Origin: Corinectria fuckeliana
Lineage: Eukaryota > Ascomycota > Sordariomycetes > Hypocreales > Nectriaceae
DNA: 64,000 nucleotides
Assembly (NCBI GenBank): GCA_019137255.1
Contig: WPDH01000229.1
Location: forward strand, 62,001 to 126,000
Reading direction: 5' to 3'
Below, one piece after another: positions 34,701 through 45,052 of the stretch. The notes under the pieces were generated by a model that worked only from the letters and a program-made list of their open reading frames with translations, was not told where the DNA came from and searched no databases. The position numbers and the translations under genes were made by a program. The number at the start of each line of letters is the position of its first letter. Position 1 is the first letter of the stretch.

Positions 34701-35536
34701 CACGCCGTCTACTAGCCGAAAGGCCGTCGCAACCTCGTCTACGAAGTTGACATGACCGGGAGTGTCGATTAGATTGATCAGATGCGATTTGCCCTTGGTA
34801 TTGGGTAACACCAGGCTCATCGGCGCCGACTTGATGGATAGGCCTCGCTCCCTCTCCAGCAAATGCACATCAGTGTATCTCAACTGCTCGTCGCGCTTCT
34901 TGCCAACCCTCCTCTCCAGACGATCCGAGATGTCGTGGGTCTCGAGGACCAGCATATCCACGAAGGCCGTTTTTCCATGATGCAGGTGGCCGGCCAGGGC
35001 GATATTTCGGGTTTGGTCGGGGAAGTTCATCAGATCGGTCATGAACTCGCGATCGAAGAAAACAGGGGGAAGATCGGCCTCCTCGATGTTGAACTTCTTC
35101 TGCTCGATGGGTGCGATGATGGGCTGCGTGAGAGGCTGCGCATCCTCCTCTTCGACGCGGGTGTCGACATCGGCGCCGTAAACTTGCTCGGCCGTCGGGT
35201 AGTATTGCTTGTCCTCGTGGAGGATGATTGCATTGGACGGTCCATCTGTTGGGTCGCAAAACAAGGTCAGCTTTCCAGCTTGGCAAGCTCCCACTGGCGC
35301 GCGCGGCGCAACACGTACCATCAACCTCCATCAGCTCCTGGCCGGTGACGCCAGGGGCCTCGTCCGGCTCATCGTCGTAGACATAGTCGCCCGCGTCGAC
35401 ACCAACCTCGGACGCCTCCTCAGACTCGGCCTCGTCGCCAATGAAGTTGCCGAACCTGCAAAAGCACCAATGTGTTAGCGCGTGGTCGCAGAGCGGTTCC
35501 GCGGAAGAGAACCTACTCGTCGTAGAGGTCATCCAT
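31780..35536 (-). CDS. SNU114: U5 snRNP GTPase Snu114/Cwf10 (EFTUD2)
   Basis: Five exons, 35536-35517, 35455-35319, 35245-33105, 32994-32907 and 32345-31780, sum to 2952 nt and give 983 residues, the usual size of the family. After an acidic N-terminus (MDDLYDEFGNFIGDEAESEE) come EF-2-like domains. The GTPase motifs are GHLHHGKT (about residues 138-145), DTPGH and NKMD. The C-terminal half holds domains III-V, including EGPLCEE-PIRNTKFKVTD, RGGGQIIPTSRRACYSSFL and TRRRKGLSEDVS. Snu114 sits in U5 snRNP with Prp8 and Brr2 and controls spliceosome activation and disassembly. The microexon of 20 nt encodes MDDLYDE. Intron 4 (32346-32906, 561 nt) is far longer than the others and interrupts the strongly conserved CEE-PIRN segment; see the separate entry. 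Confidence 0.95.
32346..32906 (-). other. Long SNU114 intron with protein-like open segments
   Basis: The intron runs from GTGAGT at 32906 to GTGCAG at 32346. Skipping it joins CEE to PIRN exactly as in the family. Inside it, reading in transcript direction, are three open stretches with protein-like composition in different frames: one starting LFDSADQNVPDIMAARVSLS (stop at SLPP), one containing MQPTILLLRPAKGGDWERC, and one containing GGGKAMFIGGDFTAAGRVV and ending DLGDVTPRTP. The last is followed by a normal-looking 51-nt intron (GTGTGT, branch ACTGAC, acceptor CAG) whose acceptor is the same one used by SNU114. I do not recognise the protein. It could be an inserted gene fragment, an alternative exon set or chance. 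Confidence 0.45.
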
Positions 35537-36353
35537 CTTGCCCGTGCAGCGAGGGACAGAGTCTCGAACAGATTGCGCAGGCGACGGGAAGCGGGGGGAA
35601 TTGCAGCTTCTCTGGTCGTTCGTTCTTCACCCAAAGCTTCGCCCTCTGCCTCGCGCATCGGAGTCGGTGCTGTATGGCGCTGCCAACTTTTTCGATGGAC
35701 CGGCGCGAGGCTGCATCACGTGCGAATCTGCAAGGCTATGCGCCTCATGGATTGGCTCCAGGCATGATTGGTGGGAGGTGAGCGGTCAGGTACGGGTGGG
35801 GCGGGAGCGGTGGGCCAAGGTCGCGACCGCCCATAGTGCCGACAGCGGCGTCTGGCAACAGCCGTGCCCCTCCAATTGGCAGCACCCATACTTAGACTGC
35901 CATAGTCTATGTATTTCGTAGCCATTTTAACGTTAGAGCAGGAAGCAGGACCACCAAGCAGGAGCGAAGGAGGGGCAACCCGGCGACAGTACGTAACGCC
36001 CGGCAGGCTCTTACTACTAGTAGCCATCAATCCCCAATAGCCATTGCTCGTTGTTTCCTGCCTATCTTCTTAGGGGCGCACCTACCTTAGTTTACTGCTT
36101 ACGGACTACTCCAAGCCCAGGTGCTGTTTCCCTCAACAAATTTGCGCAATCGGCCTGTGTCTTTGTCTCTTTTCTTTTTAATCTTATCTACCGTCCTCCG
36201 TCTTTCTCCGTCCTTCTTCATCCTCCTCCGTCAGCCATCCTCCCCCGTCAGCCATCCTCCCCCGTCAGCCATCCTCCCCCGTCAGCCATCCTCCCCCGTC
36301 AGCCATCTCACCTCTTCTCCACGATAACGAAAGCTCCTCGTCCAACCGCAAAC
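35537..36353. promoter_or_regulatory. Divergent promoter region of SNU114 and ERG10
   Basis: The start codons face away from each other across 817 nt. A CCAATTGG palindrome (about 35871-35878) offers CCAAT boxes in both directions. The ERG10 side ends in a long pyrimidine-rich leader with tandem repeats (36226-36307). Confidence 0.5.
36226..36307 (+). repeat. 17-bp tandem repeat in the ERG10 leader
   Basis: Units of the form cccccgtcagccatcct are repeated about five times just upstream of the thiolase start codon, so they probably lie in its 5' untranslated region. Copies differ mainly in the first one (ctccgtcag). Confidence 0.9.
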
Positions 36354-37751
36354 ATGTCTGGTCTTCCTCCTGTCTACATCGTCTCGGTGGCTCGTACGCC
36401 CATCGGCTCGTTCCTTGGGTGCGTTTAACACCTGAAAGCCACGAGAGCGACATAGCTCTCGGGCTACCCCACCAAAGATGTCAGAGAAACAGACTATCAC
36501 GATGCTGACGATAACAGCTCTCTGTCGAGCCTGAGCGCCACCCAGCTTGGCTCTACCGCCATCAAGGGTACTTACACGGTCTCTGCTTCTTCCAAACTTC
36601 AAGAATGCTGACAGCTTCTAGGCGCTGTTGAGCGAGCTGGTATCAAGCCCGAGGACGTCGACGAGGTCTTCTTTGGCAATGTCCTCTCCGCTAGGTATGC
36701 TCCGTATTACCCCTCATCCTCTATTTCTCGCTGCTGAACAGTCTTCAGTCTCGGCCAGGGTCCCGCCCGCCAGTGCGCCCTTGGTGCCGGTCTCCCCCAG
36801 AAGACCATTGCCACGACCGTGAACAAGGTCTGCGCCTCTTCCCTAAAGGCCATCATTCTTGGCGCCCAGAACATCATGCTCGGAACCTCGGACATTGTCG
36901 TCGCTGGCGGTACCGAGTCCATGTCCAATACCCCACACTACCTCCCCAATCTTCGAACCGGCGCCAAGTACGGCGACCAGACCCTCGTCGATGGTGTCCT
37001 AAAGGACGGTCTGACCGACGTTTACAAGAAGGAACACATGGGTCTCTCTGGCGAGCTCTGCGCCAAAGATTACGAGTTCACCCGTGAGGCTCAGGACGAG
37101 TACGCCATCAACTCGTACAAAAAGGCCCAGGCTGCCACTGAGGCCGGTCTCTTCACCGAGATTGTCCCTGTCGAGGTCAGCGGTGGCCGAGGCAAGCCTG
37201 CCGTCAAGATCGAGCGTGATGACGAGGTCAAGAACCTCAACGTCGACAAGCTCAAGGCCGTGCGCCCGGCCTTCAAATCTGACGGTACCGTCACTGCTCC
37301 CAACGCCGCCCCCATCAACGACGGTGCTGCTGCTGTTGTTCTGGCTTCCGAGGCCAAGGTCAAGGAGCTTGGCCTCAAGCCCATCGCCAAGATCCTTGGC
37401 TGGGGCGATGCCGAGCGCGAGCCTGAGCGCTTCACCGTTGCTCCCGCCCTGGCCATCCCCAAGGCCATCAAGCACGCCGGCCTGACCCCCGAGCAGGTTG
37501 AGTTCTACGAGATCAACGAGGCCTTCTCCGTTGTTGCCCTCGCCAACCTCAAGATCCTTGGTCTCGACGCTGAGAAGGTCAACGTCTACGGCGGTGCCGT
37601 CGCCCTTGGCCACCCTCTCGGCTGCTCTGGTGCCCGTATCGTCACCACCCTCACCTCCGTTCTCAAGGAGAAGAAGGCTAAGATCGGCGCTGTCGGTATC
37701 TGCAACGGCGGCGGCGGCGCCTCTGCTCTCGTTATTGAGAGTCTGCAGTAG
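36354..37751 (+). CDS. ERG10: Acetyl-CoA C-acetyltransferase (cytosolic thiolase)
   Basis: Four exons, 36354-36418, 36518-36567, 36622-36694 and 36749-37751, sum to 1191 nt and give 396 residues, the family length. It condenses two acetyl-CoA to acetoacetyl-CoA, the first step towards HMG-CoA and sterols. Thiolase landmarks are the N-terminal VYIVSVARTPIGSFLG, the nucleophile C91 in VNKVCASSLKA, NEAFSVVALA, the catalytic H351 in ALGHPLGCSGAR and C381 in ICNGGGGASA. There is no mitochondrial presequence, and the C-terminus is ESLQ with no peroxisomal SKL-type signal, which points to the cytosolic biosynthetic enzyme rather than the degradative ones. Introns cluster in the first 400 nt. The codon use is strongly C-biased, as in highly expressed genes. 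AATAAA lies about 167 nt after the stop. Confidence 0.95.
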
Positions 37752-38528
37752 ATGGCATAATGTCAAGATGTAACGACTTAAATGACATATTTGGACGGCG
37801 CACAGCCACTTACATGAGGGCTACGGCACGAGGATACAAAAAAGCGCGTCACTATACCTGATGCATCGTAGTATAGCGGATGAATCTTTGCTGCTCTATA
37901 CCTGGTTAGATCTACCTAATAAAATAACATGACTTCACTGAGCGCGCCCCAATGTGGAATGGAATCACTGTGGCACAGCAGGATAACAAGTGAGAACGGC
38001 CATTGAATTCAGATATAGACGGACGTGCAATGGTTATTTAATCTAGAGTACAAGTGAGAGAGGACAATACTCCTTCTCATGCTCACCCAGATCCCTTTTC
38101 CCGGTCCTTTTTGGTGGAGAACTGCGATACATGCAATGCATCCATCACCTCCTAAAACTAACGGCACAAGGGAGAGATAGACTGGGTGTGCCGAAATCCG
38201 TTTTCCTCGCCCTTTCAACAGACGGGAAAGCAAAGGAGCGCAGCGACAACGGGAAAGAAAAAAGGTAATAGAACAAGGCAAGGACCGACTTATAAAAAAT
38301 AAAAAGCAAACGCTGGTGAGATTCCCCCCGGCCATAAATCCGGTCCCTAGTCCGGCGTGGTGCAAATGGCACGAGCCGGAAGGGCCATGTTTGTGTTTCC
38401 CATTTCCGCGGTACCTGAAAACAACATCATCATTCCCGTTCCTCTGCCATTCCTCGGCGCGTCTAGCCCCCTGTACCTCTTCGTGGGGAGAGAGGAGGCT
38501 GAGGCGTTGAAAGGTCTTCTTCCCCCGT
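37752..38528. other. Convergent intergenic region between ERG10 and SIN3
   Basis: This holds two 3' untranslated regions. AATAAA at 37918-37923 is a likely polyadenylation signal for ERG10. AT-rich runs near 38290 may serve SIN3 in the other direction. No gene is seen. Confidence 0.5.
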
Positions 38529-41500
38529 CTAGTTTATCGCGGCGTCCTCCGCGGCGCCGCCTGGAGGTGCGATGCCCTCGTCCATCCACTGGCGGAAGTT
38601 CTTGTTCTGCTCCTGTACCTCCTCGGGGCTGAGGTCCTTGGTCCAGGCGGGGTTGTGCACCCACTTCTCGAGCAGCTTGCCCTCGCGGTGGCTGGTGAGG
38701 GCGCGGAGGAACTTGTCGCGGCGCTCTCGCTGGTCGCGCGTCTTGGGCGCCTGGTCGTAGACGACGTACTCGGAGGTGCCGGGGGCCCAGAGCATCTTGG
38801 AGCTCTTGAGGCAGATGCTTATGGTCAGGTTCTCCTTGTACGACACCGGTTTAGGGATGCTGTCCTCGTCCGAGTCGGCATCGCCCGAGGGCAGGTTGCG
38901 CGTGAGCACCGACTTCTGGAGCTTGGAGCGCGGGACTCCTTCGGTGGGCTCCACGCGGATGAAGGACGAGATGTAGTACTGCCAGCGCTCGCGGAGCTGC
39001 ATCTCGTCCATGTAGAATGTCGTCTCCTCCCGCTGCAGCCACCGGACAGTGGCCTCGGACTTGGCGGGGAACTGCAAGCATTGTTGTTAGCCATGTGCAA
39101 ATAGAGGTAGATGGCGGTCGCTTCCGACTTACCCAGCAAACCACAAAAATGTCGCCGTCCTTGACGCACTTCTCCGCAAACTTCCTTGCGCTTATCTCCG
39201 TCTGGTAACTCGTCTCATCCTTCTCGCGGCTGACCAGGTACTGATGGATCAGGTCCGGCGTCTTCTCCTTGGCATCGGTGCTGCTGCACGTGAGAGCCAG
39301 TCGGCAGATCGTCTTGAGCAGGTCCTGGATGGTGTACGCCTTCCATCCCGTCTTGAGATAGTAGTGACGCATGACGTCCTGATACCGGCTCTCATCAACG
39401 TCACCAGTAATGTATTCCTCGATAAGCTCGAGCGTCTTGGGCCAGTAGGTGTCAGGGTCGTCATTGCGGTCGAAGAACTTCATGTGGTTCTCTGTGAAGC
39501 CAATATCCCGGGCCGGCTTGGCGTTGCTGAGGCGGATCACCTCCTTGGCAACGCTAGCCTTGCTGTCCTTGAGGTCCTGCAATCGCCTGTACAGGGTCTG
39601 GAAGATGTTGAAGAAGACAAACAGCGTCTGGTTGCAGAAGAAGTTGTACCATGGTCGAGAGAAGAACCCGTCGGCTTTCAGCTCGCCATCGGCGCTGAGC
39701 AAGGCGTCGTCGCTCTGTCCGACGACGGCTGGTTTGGGAATGCTGGGCATCCACCGCTCGTTGGACAAATCGTGTGCCGCTGCGTCTTCGGACACGTCGG
39801 GCATCTCCTCCTCGTTGGCCGAGGTGACGTCGGGAGTCGTCTCTTTGCTTCCAGACGGTGCGCTGTCCTCCTTCTGGCCTCGCGGTTTGCTTCCGTTGCG
39901 ACCCGGGTCAAGAACCCCCCTAAGCAGATCTCCCTTCTTGCCGTTGCGGCGACTGCGTCCGTTGGTCAGCTCGGCTGGCGTATGGTCTTCCATCTCCTCC
40001 TCGCCAGAGTCAGGCTGGATTTTAGGCAACTTGTCTTGGATCGTCTCTTCCGGAATGTCGAAGAAGGCAGGTATGAACGTCTCGAAGAACTCAAGAATGC
40101 GCTCCTTCTCCTGGCTGCTGTGCTGACCGCTGTGCAAGCTGTAGAGCATCATCAAACGAAGAAGGTCAATGACCGTGTCCTTGTCCGCAAAGTCCCACAC
40201 GAATTGGTGTCGAGGCGCCTTGCCCTTGAGAGCTCGCTCCCGGCGCTGCTCCTCGTGCTTCGTCTTGATCACATCAACGAGGTGCTTGGCTGTCAGGTTT
40301 CTCTTGTCGTTCTGCTTAACAAGGATACCCATGTGGTCCAGACTCTTCAAGTGCATGTTATCCGTCTGGGCATGCCAAACCTTCTCCCATTCACGCTGAG
40401 AGAATCGCCACTCCTCGTCCTTCTGCTTCATTCGGGCCAGGAGAACCGGCACGACGTCGAAGGGGTGGGTATACATGTCGTTGACAACGTCGATTCCTCT
40501 ATCGCCGTAAATCTTCTTGCAAATGCGCTTGAAGATCGACGTGCTCTGTCCCGCGAGCGCAGCAGGCATCTGGAATGCCTCTCTCTCAGTAGGGGACATG
40601 GCGAGCATCTGTTGGGCGATGGGCTCAAGAAGCTGGATGCACTTGAGATTGGCCTCAATGTTGAAGTCATAGTCATGGCGCTCTTCCTCGATGCGGTGCA
40701 AGCCCTCTTCGAACTGGTTCTTCCGGTGAGCAACGAATCCGGAATCCTCTGACGCCCAAGTGGGATGCGAAGCCCACTCATCGTTGAGAACCGAGTTGCA
40801 CAGCTCATCGCGACCACTGCAGGGCTTGAGGCGTTCCTATCACAAATGTCAGCTAAAGCACACCCGGCGATACCAAGTCAACACGCTTACCCTCTTGGGG
40901 AGAAGTCTGTAGCTAGGGCCATATCCCCGGCAGTTGCTCAGCGAAACCTTGTCGGTTGGAGGTGCTGGACGGTTGTTGATGACAACATCCTGGCTTTCAA
41001 CGCCGATAAAAGTCTTCCAGAAGTTCATCAAGTCGGGGTTAGCACCGATGAAGAGAGCACCCTTGTGGAACAGGGTATTCCTGTCGATGATGTTCTGACT
41101 GAAGAGGTTGCAAAGCTTCAGGAACTCGTTCATCGAAGATCGATTGCTAAGGAACTTCTTGACGCGCTCAAAGAATGCTATCTCGTCCTGGTTCGAGGTA
41201 GACGAGGATCGTGGGGGGTAGGGTTCAGGCATCACGGGAGTAAGAGTGGGCTCAATTGTCGAGTTCTCTCCCACGGGGCGAGCAGCATGGTTGAGCTTGG
41301 GTCTCTTGTTCCCATTCACGCTAGGAGGGGCGATTCGACTGCTAGCCGCAGCTTCGACCAAGAGAGCACCAGCGTTGGCGGCCTGCTTATCAGCACGCGG
41401 TCGCTTCTTGGTGTCCTTGCTCGCGCTCGCGGGGGGTGCAAAGCTTCCGAGAGGGGGCATCTTTTGCCCGTCTCTCATTCCAGGTTGGGGGGTGTGGCTA

Positions 41501-43658
41501 GGGCCCGTGGGCGTACCATCCTCCGTCCGGCCCGGAGTTGCCTTGGCCTGGCCAGCAGTTTCGGGCAAGAATTGCTTGAAGTCTTCCAGCAAATCGGGGG
41601 CCGAGTTGAACAGAGTCGTAACCTGAGCGTAAACGTCCTGAATAGGCTTTTGCTCCCTCTGGTATGTCTGCAGGATCTCAAGAAACTGTTTGTATATCTC
41701 AGGTTTGTCCTGAAATCGGTTCTGACACATGTGATTAGCTGATAAATTCCTGGGCTCCTAGACTAAGTCACACGAGCTGTGGGGCGTACCTTGATCTTGT
41801 TGACGTAGCTGATGGCATGGTTGAACTCTACGGGCCCGCGGCGTTCCATGTTTGCCTGGTTGGCTGCATTGCCGTTGACTGCAGCTTGTCCTTGGGGTGT
41901 AGGGGTCAGAGCGTGACGGGTATTGGGGGTGTCGCCAGGACCGGCTGTGCCTTGCGTGCCACGGCCTCGCTGCTGCGCGGCTGAGTTCTCGAAGGCGGCG
42001 TTCTGAGCAGCGGCCTGGACGAAGAGGCTCGCTCCGGTTTGCACCGGAGTGCTGAATGTTGCCTCGGGGCTTTCGATGCTGTGTTGAGGCCTCTGCTGCC
42101 ACTGTCCGCCTCGCTCCGGGAAGATGGGCGGGTTGCCACCAGCAGGCCCATGGCCATCGCCCTGGTTTCCGCGACCAGTAATCGACTGAACCGTTGTGCC
42201 CATGGGAGTTGTGACCCGGATTGTGTTGGGGTCATTCCCAGCACCGCACTCGATCCGGTAGCCGGGAGGCAAAAAGGTGTTAAAACCTTGGATCAGGTTG
42301 GGGTGGCCTGCAAAAAGCTCCGAAACGCGGTTAATGACACCCGGCGTATCGATTCTACATCGGTCAATATGTGCTTCCCCCTCGCCAGGACGGCTCAAAC
42401 GTACGCTTGGCTCTTGAAATCCTTCATTATATCAAGGAATCGGTTATAAACATCGGGCTGGTCGTGGAATTGAACTTTGACTTGATCGAGGTACGTGAGG
42501 GCATCCTGTATCAAAACCTTGTCAGCATCTAGCTTTTCCCATCTCTGGTTCGCTATGGGCAAGTGGGTGTGAGGTACGATGTAGCTGTGGTAGTTACACC
42601 ACATAGAGACACTCCCGCCGCAATGAAGAATCACGCCTTCTCCACCGGAGCCGAAAACGCCAACGAGGTCTCCCGCATTCTGGATATTGAGCAGCCGGTC
42701 GGAGTCCATGGCTGGTGAGTGGATGATGGTGGGGGGAAGAAGTCGCAAGTTGAGGAGGGAACACAACAAGGCTATGTTGTATCTGTACCACCAGAAATCT
42801 TGCGAGTAGGGTATGTTCATCGGGGGGGGAGTGAGAAGTGAGGAGCAGCTAAAACGAATCCGACAACAAGTGAGCGTGAATCACTGGCCCCCGAGGTGCG
42901 GTATTCGGCATTGTTTGGTCCTTTCAGCTCTAGCTCAGTGCAAGAGCGTTTGAAGACCAGCCGCATCGCCAGCGCCTCGCCACCCAACATGTAAAACAAA
43001 CCGGAAAAGAGAAAACACTCACGTTGAGAATCGGCTGCTGCCCCTGGGTAATGCCACCAGGAATCTGGTGGGCAGCAGAACCCGCGCCTGGGAAAGGCGC
43101 GCCCTGCTGAGGCCCACGCTGACCTTCTTGTTGCTGCAACGGGCCGCCAAAGACGGCTGCAACGCCGCTCGTGGCGACCTGCGAAGACGTAGGAGGAGCG
43201 GTTGTGTGGGGCATCGGCGCAAACATCTGGTGCTGCGCATTCGCATTGTTCTGTCCGCCGTGTTGGATCGGGCGGTTGTGCTCGGTCTGCAGCGGGCCGC
43301 CGAAGTTGGCCAGAGGGCCACCGGCTGGCGCCCCGAGGGGAATCGGGGGGGCGTTGCCGTTGTGGTTTGCAAGCAATCCGCCAGGGCTGTGAATCGCGCC
43401 CGAGATGCGAGATGCTACCGGCTGGTGGATGGGGATGGAGCCCGCACTGCTGTGGTGAGGTGTCGATTGGTACCGGTCGCCGTTTTCCCGGTCTCGGTCG
43501 CGCTCGCGTTCGCGCTCTCGTTCTCGCTCTCGTTCTCGTTCTTGGTCTCGCCGTGCCAACTCCTCGTGCTGTTGGATGGCCCGGTGCCGCTCGTCCATTT
43601 CGCGATCTCGATCGTATCCCGCAGCGCCGCTGCCGCCATGAAGATTCTGGCTATTCAT
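38529..43658 (-). CDS. SIN3: SIN3 transcriptional corepressor (paired amphipathic helix protein)
   Basis: Six exons, 43658-43023, 42505-42405, 42354-41790, 41721-40891, 40836-39133 and 39071-38529, sum to 4380 nt and give 1459 residues. The first 212 residues are low complexity, with an Arg/Glu/Asp repeat and Gln/Pro-rich tracts. Three PAH domains follow: PAH1 about 213-280 (DALTYLDQVKVQFHDQPDVY), PAH2 about 421-490 (VNKIKNRFQDKPEIYKQFL) and PAH3 about 613-674 (DEIAFFERVKKFLSN). After these comes the histone-deacetylase interaction region beginning SYRLLPKRERLKPCSGRDE. SIN3 scaffolds the Rpd3-type deacetylase complex in the nucleus. The chosen start (MNSQ) follows a likely leader intron (43665-43883); an upstream ATG at 43694 is in frame but lies inside that intron. 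Intron 1 is 517 nt long. Confidence 0.95.
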
Positions 43659-45052
43659 GCTGATCTGCGGGGAGGGAGTGGTTAGCCCAGCCATCCGGTG
43701 AAGCTCAGGGAAAGCGTTCGAGCTGATATGAGGTCGCGCGGTCTCGGGTTTCGGGCGACGGGCGACGGGGAACCCTTGGGAGGGCCGAGGTTGTGACGTT
43801 GCGAGGCAGGGCGGGTCACAGCTTCAGGAGAAAGCGAGGCTGGCCCGGGTCGCGACGCAAGCAAGAAAAAAAAGAGGACTTACACCGGATGGGAAATCGC
43901 CAGCGCCAACAGGCCGTTACATGGAGACGGACGCTCTCTGGACAAGATGCTGGGGGCGCGGGATAGGGGACAAGGATGAAGTAAACGGCGAACAAAGCGG
44001 GATTCCAGCGTTTCGTGCAATCTTGCGAAAGAAGCTCCTCCGGCTCGGGTGACGAGAGATCTGGACGAAGATCGCACTGGGCTGGGTTGGCGCGGGTGGT
44101 TCCGCATCACGTGGCGATAAGGAAGGCCCGCGGCGGTCTTATCTCGGAGTGTGGCAGTCGCAGCTGCGTTGATGTGTTTACGTAGTGGGCCGGCAACCAG
44201 CGGCACACGGGTGGCTTCCCCAGCCTCGCGCCGACGTCGGCCGAAACTGTGCAAACGAAACCATAACATGGCATCGAACAAACGCTAAACAAGCGTACAA
44301 TGGAAAACAACGTTTGAATTTACTTTCTGTTTGCTTTTGTCGTCATGCTTAATCATATTTCTTCCATTTTTCCGCTCGCTTTGAAGTTTCCCGTGCATAA
44401 AACGTCACCAGACGACCGTTGCTGGTGGAGCCAATGTTGGAAATCCACTAGGTCCCATAGGGCGGGCACCCAATCTTCCGAAGCTGACAGCTAGGCCTGT
44501 TTTGGTAGTCAACAGTCTGGGTGTAGACTATTAAGGACGCTTTCACAGTCGCAAGCATAAGTCCCGAGAGGGAAGGGCACTAACACTTATTGGTGCATCA
44601 GTAGCAACACAGCACATTGATGAGAAAATAGAAACGCTATAGCTTTTGGGGGGATATCTAAAGCAATTTGTTCTAAATACGATACAGTCATTACCACCGC
44701 CCACCGCCCTCCGACCCCCTAACACCATCCGCAGTCTTGTTTTCATTTCTCACCTCAACGCCTAATGGAATGTTCGCCGCTGCACCTGTACAAGCACACA
44801 AAATTGTCCTTTAACGAGGTCATGAAAGTTCCTTCCCAGTGATTGACCTTGATACCTAATTGTGTTTGGTCTTTTTTCCGCGTCACTCACCACATTCTCA
44901 CTATAGTCTCAGCAGACAGAGAATGGGGGTGAGGGCTCTTTTCATATCCCCTCTTTGTCATTCAAGTTGGGCTGGCCCAAGTCAGCTCGTATCGATTGAC
45001 TCCTTCTCCTTTACGCTCCATAGTTTGTATTAAACAGGCCTCCTGGCACTTG
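43659..45052. other. SIN3 leader/promoter and TAF2 3' region
   Basis: A probable 5' untranslated intron of SIN3 spans 43665-43883 on the minus strand (donor GTAAGT, branch CTAAC, acceptor CAG seven nt before the start ATG). The rest is SIN3 promoter and TAF2 3' sequence. No other gene pattern is seen. Confidence 0.55.

Noticed and set aside
36999..37766. 255-codon open frame on the minus strand
   Set aside because: Antisense to ERG10 exon 4; no family pattern.
39244..40752. 502-codon open frame on the plus strand
   Set aside because: It is exactly antisense to SIN3 exon 5, whose conserved protein explains the sequence. Codon bias of the sense gene keeps the opposite frame open.
42905..42980. 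tRNA-like D-arm (TAGCTCAGTGCAAGAGC)
   Set aside because: No matching acceptor stem, anticodon stem or T-loop follows; it lies in a SIN3 intron.
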